Shown: positions 9,444 through 18,579, counted from the first letter of the stretch. The stretch is 64,000 nt of DNA from Enterobacterales bacterium (GCA_015654925.1 JAATFX010000043.1:62001-126000), one strand, 5' to 3'. The notes: generated by a model not told the origin, from the sequence alone. Made by a program: numbers and translations.

Positions 9444-9457
9444 TTGATGATAATCAA
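9444..9457. promoter_or_regulatory. FNR box, perfect consensus
   Basis: TTGATGATAATCAA matches the FNR consensus TTGAT-N4-ATCAA at all ten fixed positions. It lies 128 bases before the start of the peptide-type binding protein gene, and 40 bases from the LacI-type palindrome. This suggests oxygen-responsive control of the transporter operon. No convincing -10 box at the classical spacing was found, so promoter class is open. Confidence 0.6.
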
Positions 9458-9584
9458 TAGGTTGTATCCTATTGTCTGCAAAAGCCGCCGTGCTTAAAAA
9501 AAAGTTGGTATAGCCATTGTATGGGTTTATCGAGGGTTTGCTACGCCGTCCTCTATCAACCAGTACAGCAAGGAAAATGCCAAG

Positions 9585-11255
9585 ATGCCAAATCATTCCA
9601 TTCCACGTTCCCTGCGCTTTACCCGTTGGTCGTTAGCCTGCGCGCTGGCCGCCGGCTCGCTGCTGCCGTTTGGCGCCTGGGCCGATTCCACGCTGCGCAT
9701 TGCCATGACCGCCGCCGATATTCCCCTGACGCTGGGACAACCGGATCAAGGCTATGAAGGCAACCGCTTTACCGGCATTACGCTATACGACTCGCTGGTG
9801 GAGTGGGATCTGTCGCAGGGGCAGAAACCCAGCGAACTGGTGCCCGGATTGGCCACCGAATGGGCGGTTAATCCGCAGGATCATAGCAAATGGACCTTTA
9901 AGCTGCGTCCGGGGGTGACCTTTCATGACGGCACCCCTTTCAACGCCGACGCGGTGGTATGGAACGTGGATAAAGTGCTGAATAAAGCCGCGCCGCAATA
10001 TGCCCCGGCGCAGATCGGCAATACGGCGTCGCGCATGCCCACGCTGGTATCGGCGAAGAAAATCGATGATTTGACCGTGGAGCTGGCCACCTCCGAACCG
10101 GATGCCGTACTGCCTTATAACCTGACCAATCTGTTTATCGTCTCGCCCACCGCCTGGCAGAAGGATTTCGACGCGGCGCCGGCCGGCGGCGATGCCGCGG
10201 CGCGGGCCAAAACGGCCTGGACTGCCTTCGCCGCCCATGCGGTGGGCACCGGGCCGTTTAAAATGCGCCAGCTGGTGCCGCGCCAGCAGTTGACCCTGGA
10301 CAAAAATCCGCAGTATTGGAATCCGCAGCGCATCCCCAAAGTGGATAGCATCATGCTGATTCCTTTGCCTGAAGCCAATGCCCGCACCGCCGCGCTGCTC
10401 TCCGGCCAGGTGGACTGGATTGAGGCGCCGGCGCCGGACGCCATGGATCAAATTAAAAGCCGCGGTTTTAAAATTTACGCCAACGCCGAGCCCCATCTCT
10501 GGCCCTGGCAGTTCTCGTTTCTGCCCGGTTCGCCCTGGCAGGATAAGCGCGTGCGCCAGGCGGCCAATTTATGCCTCGATCGCAGCGAGCTGAAATCGTA
10601 TCTGGGCGGTTATATGCAAGAAGCCACCGGCACCTATGAAAAGGACTCGCCGTGGTACGGCAACCCCACCTTTAAAATCCGTTTTGACGCCGATGCCGCC
10701 CGCAAGCTGATGACCGAAGCGGGATATAGCGCCGCCAAGCCGGTAAAAGTGAAGGTGCTCACGTCCGCGTCCGGTTCCGGCCAAATGCAGCCGCTGCCGA
10801 TGAATGAATACATCCAGCAGAGCCTGAAAAGCTGTTATTTCGATGTCAATATCGTGGTTAACGAATGGAATACCCTGTTTAGCAGCTGGCGCCTGGGGGC
10901 CAAAGATCCGGCGGCCCAGGGGGCCGACGCCATTAATGTCAGTTCGGCCGTTATGGACCCTTATTTCGGCCTGATGCGCTTTGCCAGCAATAAGGCGTTT
11001 CCGCCCACGTCCACCAACTGGGGCTATTTTACCGACCCGAAAATCGAGGCGCTGATTACCAAAACCCGCAACGCCTTTGATCCCAAGGCCCTGGACGCGG
11101 CCACCGCCGAGCTGCACCAGGCGGTGGTGGACGAAGTGCCTTTTCTCTACGTCGCCCATGATATGGCCCCCCGGGCGATATCGCCGAAGGTGAGCGGGGT
11201 AGTGCAGGCGCAGAGCTGGCTTATCGACTTGACCCTGGTAACCAAGCAACCCTGA
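9585..11255 (+). CDS. peptide-type ABC transporter substrate-binding protein (family 5)
   Basis: 556 residues with a signal peptide (PRSLRF, hydrophobic core, cleavage near GAWA-DS). The body is an SBP_bac_5 protein: LRIAMTAADIPLTLGQPDQG at the mature start, WTFKLRPGVTFHDGTPF with the family's FHDGTP motif, VGTGPFKM, LDKNPQYW, and DKRVRQAANLCLDR. It is the receptor of the importer whose two permeases, two ATPases and an amidase follow. A terminator-like hairpin separates it from the permeases, as expected for a receptor made in excess. AGGA ten bases before ATG supports this start over a frame-shifted ATG at 9577. The ligand could be a short peptide, opine or amide conjugate. Confidence 0.9.
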   Translation: MPNHSIPRSLRFTRWSLACALAAGSLLPFGAWADSTLRIAMTAADIPLTLGQPDQGYEGNRFTGITLYDSLVEWDLSQGQKPSELVPGLATEWAVNPQDHSKWTFKLRPGVTFHDGTPFNADAVVWNVDKVLNKAAPQYAPAQIGNTASRMPTLVSAKKIDDLTVELATSEPDAVLPYNLTNLFIVSPTAWQKDFDAAPAGGDAAARAKTAWTAFAAHAVGTGPFKMRQLVPRQQLTLDKNPQYWNPQRIPKVDSIMLIPLPEANARTAALLSGQVDWIEAPAPDAMDQIKSRGFKIYANAEPHLWPWQFSFLPGSPWQDKRVRQAANLCLDRSELKSYLGGYMQEATGTYEKDSPWYGNPTFKIRFDADAARKLMTEAGYSAAKPVKVKVLTSASGSGQMQPLPMNEYIQQSLKSCYFDVNIVVNEWNTLFSSWRLGAKDPAAQGADAINVSSAVMDPYFGLMRFASNKAFPPTSTNWGYFTDPKIEALITKTRNAFDPKALDAATAELHQAVVDEVPFLYVAHDMAPRAISPKVSGVVQAQSWLIDLTLVTKQP

Positions 11256-11266
11256 TTCGCCGCGTT

Positions 11267-11302
11267 CCGGCGCCGTATCGCCCGAGGGCCGGCGCCGTTT
11301 TT
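11267..11302 (+). terminator. attenuating intrinsic terminator between receptor and permease genes
   Basis: Two copies of CCGGCGCCG (11267-11275 and 11289-11297) can pair through the self-complementary CGGCGCCG core, and TTTTT follows directly at 11298. It lies in the 69-base gap between the binding protein and first permease and would lower downstream expression. Confidence 0.6.
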
Positions 11303-11324
11303 CCTACCTGACCCGCGGAGGGAC

Positions 11325-12281
11325 ATGATGCTGGCTTATATCCTGCGTCGTTTGTTATTGGCGACGCCGATCCTGCTGGGGGTGGCGCTGGTGTGTTTTA
11401 TGCTGGTGCATATGACGCCCGGGGACCCGCTGGTATCGGTGATGCCGCCGGATGCCTCGCAGGCGCTGCGCCTGCAACTGATCCAGGCGTATGGCTTCGA
11501 TAAGCCGCTGCCGGTGCAGTTCGGACTGTGGTTATGGCATGCGCTGCATGGCGATCTGGGTATGTCCATCGCCAGCGGCCGGCCGGTGAGCAGCGAGGTG
11601 CTGAACGCGGTGGGCTACTCCCTGCGCCTGGCGCTGCTGGCGTCGCTGATAGGTTTTGCCCTGGGCAGCCTGTTCGGTTTTGTCGCCGGCTATTTCCAGG
11701 ACAGCTGGCTGGATCGGCTGGCGTCGGTGTTTTCGGTGTTCGGGGTCAGCGTGCCGCACTATTGGCTCGGCATGCTGCTGGTGATCATTTTTTCCTCGCA
11801 GTTGAACTGGCTGCCGGCCACCGGCGGCGGGCCGATGGGCGCCGCAAACTGGGCCTGGGACTGGGCGCACCTGCAATTTATGCTGTTGCCCGCCATCACC
11901 CTGTCGGTGATCCCCACCGGCATTATCGCGCGCACCGTGCGTGCCCAGGTGGCCGAAACGCTGGCGCAGGAATTTATCGTCGGCCTGCGCGCCAAGGGCA
12001 TGGGCGAATTTTTGCTGTTTCGCCACGTGGCCAAAAATGCGGCGCCCACCGCCATGGCGGTAATGGGCCTGCAAATCGGGTATCTGATGGGCGGCTCCAT
12101 TCTGGTGGAAACGGTGTTCGCCTGGCCGGGCACCGGCCTGCTGCTAAATTCGGCCATTTTTCAGCGCGACCTGCCGCTGCTCCAGGGCACCATTTGGGTA
12201 CTGGCGCTGTTCTTCGTGCTGCTCAACCTGCTGGTGGATATTCTGCAAACCCTGTTTGATCCCCGCATCAAGAGGACCTGA
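11325..12281 (+). CDS. peptide-type ABC transporter permease 1 (DppB/OppB type)
   Basis: 318 residues, six membrane segments. It starts with the family pattern YILRRLLLATPILLGV, continues HMTPGDP near residue 29, and has the EAA loop FIVGLRAKGMGEFLLFRHVA (residues about 216-235). The end VDILQTLFDPRIKR is characteristic of DppB/GsiC permeases. GGAGG just upstream serves either of two adjacent ATGs. It forms the translocation pore with permease 2, encoded 2 bases downstream. Confidence 0.92.
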   Translation: MMLAYILRRLLLATPILLGVALVCFMLVHMTPGDPLVSVMPPDASQALRLQLIQAYGFDKPLPVQFGLWLWHALHGDLGMSIASGRPVSSEVLNAVGYSLRLALLASLIGFALGSLFGFVAGYFQDSWLDRLASVFSVFGVSVPHYWLGMLLVIIFSSQLNWLPATGGGPMGAANWAWDWAHLQFMLLPAITLSVIPTGIIARTVRAQVAETLAQEFIVGLRAKGMGEFLLFRHVAKNAAPTAMAVMGLQIGYLMGGSILVETVFAWPGTGLLLNSAIFQRDLPLLQGTIWVLALFFVLLNLLVDILQTLFDPRIKRT

Positions 12282-12283
12282 CC

Positions 12284-13186
12284 ATGATGCTGAACCTGGT
12301 TCGCCCGGCCAAATCCTGGCCGCAGCCCACGGAACGTTCGCCCGGCTACTGGCGGGTGGTGCTGGGGCGCGCCCTGCGCGATCCGGTGGCGCTGGCGGTG
12401 GGCTCGCTGATTTTAGTGCTGCTGGTTATGGCGCTGTCCGGCCCCTGGCTGGTGCAATGGGTGCATCTGGACCCTTATGCCACGTCGATGTTTAAACGGC
12501 TAAAACCCATCGGCGCGCCGGGCTTGCCGCTGGGGTCGGATGAATTGGGGCGCGATATGCTGGCGCGGCTGATCCTGGGCACCCGGCTGTCGCTGTTTAT
12601 GGGCATCACGCCGGTGGTGATCGCCTTTTTTATCGGTTCCGCCATCGGCGTGGTGGCCGGCTATGCCGGCGGTTGGCTTAATAGCCTGATTATGCGCACC
12701 GTGGACATTTTTTATGCGTTCCCTTCCGTGCTGCTGGCCATTGCGCTGTCCGGCGCCATGGGGGCCGGGGTCGGCAATGCGCTGATTTCCCTAACGCTGG
12801 TGTTTGTGCCGCAGGTGGCCAGGATTGCCGAAAGCGTGACCACCCAGGTGCGCAGCCGCGATTATATCGAAGCGGCGCGCGCCTCCGGCGCCGGCGCGCT
12901 GACCATTATCCGCACCCAGGTCCTGGGCAACGTGCTGGGGCCGATTTTCGTCTTTACCACCGGGCTGATTTCGGTTTCGATGATCCTGGCCTCGGGACTG
13001 TCGTTTCTCGGCCTGGGCGTGACGCCGCCCGAGCCGGAGTGGGGATTGATGCTCAATACCCTGCGTACCGCCATCTATACCCAGCCCTGGGTGTCCGCGC
13101 TGCCCGGCGCGATGATTTTTATCACTTCGATTTCCTTTAATATCCTGGCCGATCGCCTGCGATCGGCCATGGCGGTGAGGAGCTGA
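12284..13186 (+). CDS. peptide-type ABC transporter permease 2 (DppC/OppC type)
   Basis: 300 residues. Family signs are an N-terminal cytoplasmic segment, [19 protein letters not shown] with the LGTD/LGRD-type motif, an EAA loop reading [20 protein letters not shown], and the terminal [12 protein letters not shown]. The gene begins two bases after the permease-1 stop and ends two bases before the ATPase gene, so the set is one operon. With permease 1 it makes the membrane channel of the importer. Confidence 0.92.
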   Translation: MMLNLVRPAKSWPQPTERSPGYWRVVLGRALRDPVALAVGSLILVLLVMALSGPWLVQWVHLDPYATSMFKRLKPIGAPGLPLGSDELGRDMLARLILGTRLSLFMGITPVVIAFFIGSAIGVVAGYAGGWLNSLIMRTVDIFYAFPSVLLAIALSGAMGAGVGNALISLTLVFVPQVARIAESVTTQVRSRDYIEAARASGAGALTIIRTQVLGNVLGPIFVFTTGLISVSMILASGLSFLGLGVTPPEPEWGLMLNTLRTAIYTQPWVSALPGAMIFITSISFNILADRLRSAMAVRS

Positions 13187-13188
13187 TT

Positions 13189-14241
13189 ATGAGCGATCGC
13201 GATATTGGCGGGCCGGCCCAGCCGTTGCTGATGGGGCAGCGGCTGGTTAAACATTTTCCGGTCAAGGGGGCCTTGGGCAAACGCGCGGTGGTCAGGGCGG
13301 TGGACGGTATCGATTTCACGGTGCTCAAAGGCGAGACCCTGGGGGTGGTGGGCGAATCCGGTTGCGGCAAATCCACCACCGCGCGGGTATTGATGCAGTT
13401 AATTGAACAAGACAGCGGCGAGCTGATTTTCGACGGGGTCGCGGTGGGCAGCCAGCGGTTGACGCTGCGCGACTATCGCCGGCAGGTACAGATGGTATTT
13501 CAGGACAGCTATTCGTCCCTGAATCCCCGCCTGACCATGGAGCAGTCGGTGGCCTTCGGCCCGGCGGTGCACGGCATGGGACAGGGCGCGGCCCGGGAAC
13601 GGGCCCGGGACTTGCTGGATCGGGTCGGGCTGGACCCGGGGCGTTTTGCCGGCCGCTATGCCCATGAATTATCCGGCGGCCAGCGCCAGCGGGTGAATAT
13701 TGCCCGGGCGCTGGCGGTGGACCCGCGCCTGCTGATCCTCGATGAAGCGGTGTCGGCGCTGGACAAATCCGTGGAGGCCCAGGTGATTAACCTGCTGCTG
13801 GATCTCAAAGAGAGCCTGCAGTTGACCTATGTGTTCATCAGCCACGATTTACACGTGGTGCGCTATCTGTCCGATCGCATCATGGTGATGTATCTGGGCG
13901 AAGTGGCGGAAGTAGGGCCCGCGGAGGCGCTGTTTTCCCAGGCGCGGCATCCTTATACCCGGGCGCTGCTCAGTTCCATGCCGTCCATGGACCCGTCCCG
14001 GCGTACTTTGGCCTCGCCGCTGTCCGGCGATCCGCCCAGTCCCATAGCGCCCCCCGCCGGCTGCCGCTTTCATACCCGCTGCCCCTATGCCGAGGACGTG
14101 TGCGCCCGCCGCAAGCCGCGGCTCGCCGCCGCCGCGCCGGGCCATTTGGCCGCCTGTCTGATGATTGAACCCGGCGCGGGACATTCCGCCAGTCCCGCCG
14201 TTCCCCATCCCGGGGCGTTGCCCGCCAGGAGGCTTGAATGA
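13189..14241 (+). CDS. peptide-type ABC transporter ATPase (DppF/OppF type)
   Basis: 350 residues. Walker A is [10 protein letters not shown], the Q-loop [14 protein letters not shown] carries the family SSLNPR motif, the signature is [15 protein letters not shown], and Walker B is [12 protein letters not shown]. Here Walker B has DEA-V where DEP-V/T is usual, a conservative variant also seen in DppF/GsiA relatives. The switch His is in FISHDLHVV. The C-terminal oligo_HPY region has the [14 protein letters not shown] cysteine cluster, which can hold an iron-sulfur or zinc site. It overlaps the next ATPase gene by 4 bases (ATGA). Confidence 0.92.
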   Translation: MSDRDIGGPAQPLLMGQRLVKHFPVKGALGKRAVVRAVDGIDFTVLKGETLGVVGESGCGKSTTARVLMQLIEQDSGELIFDGVAVGSQRLTLRDYRRQVQMVFQDSYSSLNPRLTMEQSVAFGPAVHGMGQGAARERARDLLDRVGLDPGRFAGRYAHELSGGQRQRVNIARALAVDPRLLILDEAVSALDKSVEAQVINLLLDLKESLQLTYVFISHDLHVVRYLSDRIMVMYLGEVAEVGPAEALFSQARHPYTRALLSSMPSMDPSRRTLASPLSGDPPSPIAPPAGCRFHTRCPYAEDVCARRKPRLAAAAPGHLAACLMIEPGAGHSASPAVPHPGALPARRLE

Positions 14242-15227
14242 GCGTGCAGCCGTTAATGCCACCCATGATTACGGTGAAAGATCTCAACGTGCGTTTTCGC
14301 CACGGCCGGCAGACGGTTTCGGCGGTCAACGGCGTCAGCCTGGAAGTGGCCCGGGGGGAAGTGCTGGCGCTGATCGGCGAGTCCGGGTCCGGCAAAAGCG
14401 TCACCCTGCGCGCCCTGATGCGTCTGCATGCCGAACGGACCACCACCATTGCGGGCCGAATCCATATCGCCGGCCAGGACGTGATGGCGCTCTCCAAACG
14501 CCAGCTGCGGGCGCTGCGCGGCCCGGTGGCCGCCATGATTTTCCAGGAACCCCTGCTGGCCATGGACCCGGTTTATACCGTCGGCCAGCAGATTATCGAA
14601 GCGCTGCGCCAGCACCAGACGCTCTCCCACGCCGACGCGCGGATTATGGCGCTGGAGGCGTTGCGCAGCGTGCATATTCCCAGCGCCGAGCAGCGCCTCG
14701 ACGCCTATCCCCATGAAATGTCGGGGGGGATGCGCCAGCGCGCCATGATCGCCCTGGCGTTGTCCTGCCGGCCGCAGTTGCTGCTGGCCGACGAGCCGAC
14801 CACGGCGCTGGACGCCACGGTGCAGATCCAGATCCTGATTTTATTGCGCGAACTGCAGCAGGCGCTGGGCCTGGCGATTATTTTCGTCACCCACGATATC
14901 GGCGCCGCGGTGGAGGTGGCCGATCGGGTGGCGGTGATGTACGGCGGGCGCATTGTGGAGCAAGCCCCGCTGGCCGAGTTATTGAATAACCCCCGGCATC
15001 CCTATACCCGCGTGCTGCTCGGCACCCGGCCCAAAGCGGGCCTGAGCAAAGGGCAGCGGCTGGTGAGCATTGCCGGCGCGCCGCCCGATTTGTCGCGGCT
15101 GCCGGCCGGCTGCGCTTTTGCCCCGCGCTGCCCGCACGCCACCGATGTGTGCCGGGAGCAGGTGCCGGCGCAGGAACTGGTCAATCCCGGCCATCCCATT
15201 CACTGTCATCATTGGATGACAATCTGA
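14238..15227 (+). CDS. peptide-type ABC transporter ATPase (DppD/OppD type)
   Basis: 329 residues. Walker A is GESGSGKSVTLRAL with the DppD-type SKSV variant, the Q-loop reads MIFQEPLLAMDPVYTVG, the signature is MSGGMRQRAMIALAL, Walker B is LLLADEPTTALD, and the switch His is in FVTHDIGAA. The C-terminal oligo_HPY cysteine set is CAFAPRCPHATDVC. It starts inside the previous ATPase gene (ATGA overlap). It pairs with that ATPase to drive the importer. The amidase gene follows after 49 bases. Confidence 0.92.
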   Translation: MSVQPLMPPMITVKDLNVRFRHGRQTVSAVNGVSLEVARGEVLALIGESGSGKSVTLRALMRLHAERTTTIAGRIHIAGQDVMALSKRQLRALRGPVAAMIFQEPLLAMDPVYTVGQQIIEALRQHQTLSHADARIMALEALRSVHIPSAEQRLDAYPHEMSGGMRQRAMIALALSCRPQLLLADEPTTALDATVQIQILILLRELQQALGLAIIFVTHDIGAAVEVADRVAVMYGGRIVEQAPLAELLNNPRHPYTRVLLGTRPKAGLSKGQRLVSIAGAPPDLSRLPAGCAFAPRCPHATDVCREQVPAQELVNPGHPIHCHHWMTI

Positions 15228-15276
15228 GGTATTAAGCGGTTAATACCCTTAATCACTGTTCAAGTCCGGAGCCGTT

Positions 15277-16464
15277 ATGCACGACGATGCTTTTGCTTTT
15301 ATGCCTTATCCTCCCGTGGCGCTGCCCCATGCGCCTACCGGTCCGCTGGCGGGCCTGACGTTTGCCGCCAAGGATTTATTCAACGTGGCGGGGTACCCCA
15401 CCGGCGGCGGCAATCCCCATGTGCTGGCCATGTCGGGCATTAAAACCCGCACCGCGCCCACCGTACAGCGGTTGCTGGATGCCGGGGCCGCCCTGATCGG
15501 CAAGACCCATACCAATGAACTGGCCTTTTCCATGACCGGCAAGAATATTCACTACGGCACCCCGCGCAACGGCGCGGCGCCCGATCGCATCCCCGGCGGG
15601 TCCTCGTCCGGGTCGGCTTCGGCGGTGTCCAACGGTCTGTGCGATTTCGCCCTGGGCACCGATACCGGCGGATCGGTTCGCACCCCGGCCAGCTATTGCG
15701 GACTGTTCGGCCTGCGGCCCACCCATGGCCGTATTTCCCTGGAGGAGTGCCAGGCGCTGAGCCACAGCATGGATACCGCCGGCTATTTTACCCGCGATGC
15801 GCAGCTCTTTGGCCGGGTGGGGGAGTGCCTGCTTGACGCCGATCCGGCGCCGCTGCCGGAGCGGCCGCAGCTGGTGGCCAGCGAAGCGCTGTTCGCCATG
15901 CTGTCCGCCGCCGCCCGCGACGCGCTGGCCCCGGCCCTGGCGGCGATCAGCGCCTGCGCCGGCACGCCCGAGGCGTTACCCGGCGCGTTGCCCGATATGG
16001 CGGAAGCTTACTGGGCCTTTCGTTATATCCAGGGGTGGGAAGCCTGGCAGGCCCAGGGGGAAACCATTACGCGCCATGGGCTGGTGCTGGGGCCGGATGT
16101 GGCGGAGCGCTTCGCCTGGGCCGCCACCGTAACCGAAGAACAATACGCGCAAAGCTGCGCGCTGCGCGCCGCGTTCAGGGACGCCTGGCGGCGGTTATTG
16201 GGCAACCGGGTGCTGGTGTTGCCGACGGTGCCGGATATTGCGCCGCGGCTCGACGCCGACGATTCCGCCATCGAGGAAACCCGGCGCGTATCCCATCATC
16301 TGCTGGCCATCGCCGTACTGTGCGGCACGCCGCAGGTGAACCTGCCGCTGGGGCAAAAGCAGGGCGCGCCGCTGGGCATTTCCCTGATGGGACCCCGGGG
16401 CAGCGATCTGGGCCTGGTGCGGCTGGCCGTGCGGGTAGCCGAGGCCGGCCGCGCCGACCGTTAA
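15277..16464 (+). CDS. amidase-signature family hydrolase
   Basis: 395 residues, no signal peptide, so cytoplasmic. The Ser-cisSer-Lys triad of the amidase signature family is visible: Lys32 in FAAKDLF, Ser109 in PGGSSSGSA, and the nucleophile Ser133 in GTDTGGSVR. The closest groups are AtzE/GatA-like and indole-acetamide-hydrolase-like amidases. It is the last gene of the peptide-type importer operon (49-base gap after the ATPase), so it probably hydrolyses the amide bond of the imported ligand. A GGAG ribosome site (agtccGGAGccgtt) precedes the ATG. The protein is shorter than GatA (about 480) but normal for small AtzE-like amidases. Confidence 0.9.
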   Translation: MHDDAFAFMPYPPVALPHAPTGPLAGLTFAAKDLFNVAGYPTGGGNPHVLAMSGIKTRTAPTVQRLLDAGAALIGKTHTNELAFSMTGKNIHYGTPRNGAAPDRIPGGSSSGSASAVSNGLCDFALGTDTGGSVRTPASYCGLFGLRPTHGRISLEECQALSHSMDTAGYFTRDAQLFGRVGECLLDADPAPLPERPQLVASEALFAMLSAAARDALAPALAAISACAGTPEALPGALPDMAEAYWAFRYIQGWEAWQAQGETITRHGLVLGPDVAERFAWAATVTEEQYAQSCALRAAFRDAWRRLLGNRVLVLPTVPDIAPRLDADDSAIEETRRVSHHLLAIAVLCGTPQVNLPLGQKQGAPLGISLMGPRGSDLGLVRLAVRVAEAGRADR

Positions 16465-16718
16465 CGAGACGATTCAACCGGCACCGCCCCCGCCGCGGGA
16501 TATTGGCGCGCGGGGGTTCGCTTCTGGCCGTCGTCAATGCCGATAAAAACCCTGAAGTAGACAAAAAATACATGACCCGCCGCGCAGACTTTATCGTTGG
16601 AACCCGGATAATAGCGCATGATAATGCCATTGTCCTTGCCGATTAATCCTTTATGATCCGCAGCCTTAAGTTTTCACCACGCTATTCGCGCCAGTTCATG
16701 CATTATTAAACATAAAAA
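16465..16718. other. intergenic region between amidase and cooA
   Basis: It holds a weak GC hairpin (CCCCCGC at 16487-16493 with GCGGGGG at 16510-16516, no U-tract), which may end the importer operon. The FNR-like box and cooA leader follow. No gene was recognised. Confidence 0.4.
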
Positions 16719-16732
16719 TTGATTATGATCAT
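16719..16732. promoter_or_regulatory. FNR-like box upstream of cooA
   Basis: TTGATTATGATCAT matches TTGAT-N4-ATCAA at nine of ten fixed positions. Its centre is 53 bases before the cooA ATG, compatible with an activator site for an anaerobically induced cooA promoter. Confidence 0.6.
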
Positions 16733-16778
16733 TATTATTAATATGGGTTAGACGTTTAGCCGAAGTGGAGGACCAAGA

Positions 16779-17450
16779 ATGCGATCGAAGATGCGGCTAT
16801 CAAGTCAAAACCTATCCGAATTACTGAAAAGTCCGCAGTACGACGGTTTTTTAGATAATTTCCATACCCGGCCATTTAAAAAAGGCAGCATAATCAGCAT
16901 TCCCGATGTTTCGGGTAATGAAGTCTTTATTGTCTCGGCCGGCCGCCTGCGGGTTTATCTTTCTTATGAGGGGCGCGAGTTTACCTTATGCTACCTGGAC
17001 GAGGGCGATATCTTCAGCACCCATACCCGGGCTTTTATCGAAGCGGCCAAGGATTCGCTGGTCATGCTGACCAGCGCCCAGGCGTTTCGTCAACAACTGG
17101 CGGCTCATCCGGAAATATCATTATTAATGACCGGAATCCTGGGTGAGGTGTTGGGTAGTTCCTGGGACGTTATTGAAGGGTTAATATTTCATGACGCAAC
17201 TTCGCGCTTAACGGCATTTATTGTTTCACTGGGCCGGGAGCGCGGGCAGCGTATTGGCGCCGGCGTTGAGTTTGAATGTGATTTAACCATGGAAGATATT
17301 TCGTTGGTTATCGGCGCCACCCGTCAAACCACCTCATCCTTATTTAATATATTAATCAAGGAGGGAGACTTAACCCGTATTGCCAAAAATAAATTTATCA
17401 TCAGCGATATCGACGCTTTGGCCACCAGATTGTCGGTGTATAAAAAATAG
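16779..17450 (+). CDS. cooA: CooA-type CO-sensing transcriptional activator (CRP/FNR family)
   Basis: 223 residues: a CRP-type effector domain, a long dimer helix, and a C-terminal HTH. The heme region GRLRVYLSYEGREFTLCYL followed by DIFSTH aligns with R. rubrum CooA. The Fe(II)/CO-form ligand His77 is kept here as His82, but the Fe(III) ligand Cys75 is Ser80. The recognition helix has RQTTS (near residue 184), as in CooA, where Gln replaces the CRP Glu and selects TGTC half-sites; such a site lies between the two coo operons. GGAGG seven bases before this ATG fixes the start; a second in-frame Met (residue 5) would give the exact R. rubrum N-terminal length. N-terminal Pro2, the other heme ligand of R. 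rubrum CooA, is absent. Convergent with cooH. Confidence 0.85.
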   Translation: MRSKMRLSSQNLSELLKSPQYDGFLDNFHTRPFKKGSIISIPDVSGNEVFIVSAGRLRVYLSYEGREFTLCYLDEGDIFSTHTRAFIEAAKDSLVMLTSAQAFRQQLAAHPEISLLMTGILGEVLGSSWDVIEGLIFHDATSRLTAFIVSLGRERGQRIGAGVEFECDLTMEDISLVIGATRQTTSSLFNILIKEGDLTRIAKNKFIISDIDALATRLSVYKK

Positions 17451-17457
17451 TATCGGG

Positions 17458-17494
17458 CCGGGTTATATTGCCCGGACGGGGCAATATAACCCGG
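17458..17494. terminator. bidirectional hairpin between cooA and cooH
   Basis: Arms at 17458-17473 (CCGGGTTATATTGCCC) and 17479-17494 form a perfect 16-bp stem with a 5-base loop. It begins 8 bases after the cooA stop and ends 2 bases before the cooH stop. Toward the minus strand a T-rich run follows about 8 bases later; toward plus there is only TATTA. It likely terminates both convergent transcripts. Confidence 0.75.
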
Positions 17495-17496
17495 TA

Positions 17497-18579
17497 TTAC
17501 CGTTCGGTACAGGAAATACAGGGATCGATACTATTGACGATGAGCGCCACGTCGGAAATCTTATTGTCCCGCATCATCACCTCCAGGGCATCCCAATTAG
17601 GGTAGCTCGGTACCCGCCATTTCATACGCTCCGGCATATCCGTGCCGTTGGTGCGCAGGTAGTAAATCAGCTCGCCGCGCGGCGCTTCGGTTTTGGCGAT
17701 GGCTTCTCCCGGCGGAATGTCCGGGGTGCCGCTGATGCAAATCGGTCCCGCGGGCAGCTGCGCCATACATTGCCGGATCAGTTTCAGCGCCATGCGCACT
17801 TCGTCCAGCCGCACCATGGCCCGCGACCAGACATCGCCATCGGGCTGGGTCTGGATGGCGAAATCCAGCCGGTCGTAAATGGCGTAAGGGGAATTATGCC
17901 TGACGTCGTAGGCCACACCCGATCCGCGCGCCACCGGCCCAATCAGGCCATATTCCAGCGCCTCGCCATGGGGCAATATTCCCACTCCCCGGGTGCGGGT
18001 CAATATAGACCGGTTGGTGGCGTAGATCCGGCGTATCTCTTCCACCGCCGGCTCCACTTCGGCCAGCCGGCGCAGCAGGTAGGCGCTGGTATCCGCATTG
18101 AGATCGTATTTGACGCCGCCAATGCAGTTGGCCCCCAGATCCATGCGGTTGCCATAGACCGTCTCTTTGATATCCTGCACGATTTCGCGGGTTTCCAGGA
18201 CATGCATAAATAGCGAGGTGAAGCCGATGATATGCGCCATGATGCCCACGTTAAACAGGTTGGACGCCACGCGCTTGATCTCATCGGCAATCACCCGCAA
18301 ATATTCCCCCCGCTCGGGAACGTCAACCCCGGCAATCTCTTCCAGGGCCATGCAAAAGGTGGTGGGGTGGCTATTGGAGCACAGGGAGCAGATACGCTCG
18401 GTCAGGGTGATATTCTGGTAAAAATTGCGTTTCATCACCAGATATTCCACGCCGCGGTGCACGTGGCCGGCGGAAATTTCCAGCCCGCGGATGGTTTCAC
18501 CCTCCAGGTCGAGCTTAAAGTACATGGGCTCTTCCAACGCCACGTGCAGCGGGCCGACCGGCACTTTATAATGGGTCAT
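17497..18579 (-). CDS. cooH: CO-induced [NiFe] hydrogenase large subunit
   Basis: 360 residues from the ATG at 18579, which has GGAG eight bases upstream and overlaps the cooU stop (ATGA); a longer in-frame start exists but lacks this. Homologous to NuoD and HycE/HyfG-type large subunits. The Ni-Fe active-site cysteines are in RICSLC (Cys64, Cys67) and DPCISC (Cys354, Cys357). The chain ends three residues after the last Cys (TER stop), so the C-terminal extension normally cut by a maturation protease is missing, as known for CooH. It catalyses proton reduction to H2 on the cytoplasmic side of the membrane complex. It is the last gene of the minus-strand operon. Confidence 0.93.
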   Translation of the reverse strand: MTHYKVPVGPLHVALEEPMYFKLDLEGETIRGLEISAGHVHRGVEYLVMKRNFYQNITLTERICSLCSNSHPTTFCMALEEIAGVDVPERGEYLRVIADEIKRVASNLFNVGIMAHIIGFTSLFMHVLETREIVQDIKETVYGNRMDLGANCIGGVKYDLNADTSAYLLRRLAEVEPAVEEIRRIYATNRSILTRTRGVGILPHGEALEYGLIGPVARGSGVAYDVRHNSPYAIYDRLDFAIQTQPDGDVWSRAMVRLDEVRMALKLIRQCMAQLPAGPICISGTPDIPPGEAIAKTEAPRGELIYYLRTNGTDMPERMKWRVPSYPNWDALEVMMRDNKISDVALIVNSIDPCISCTER

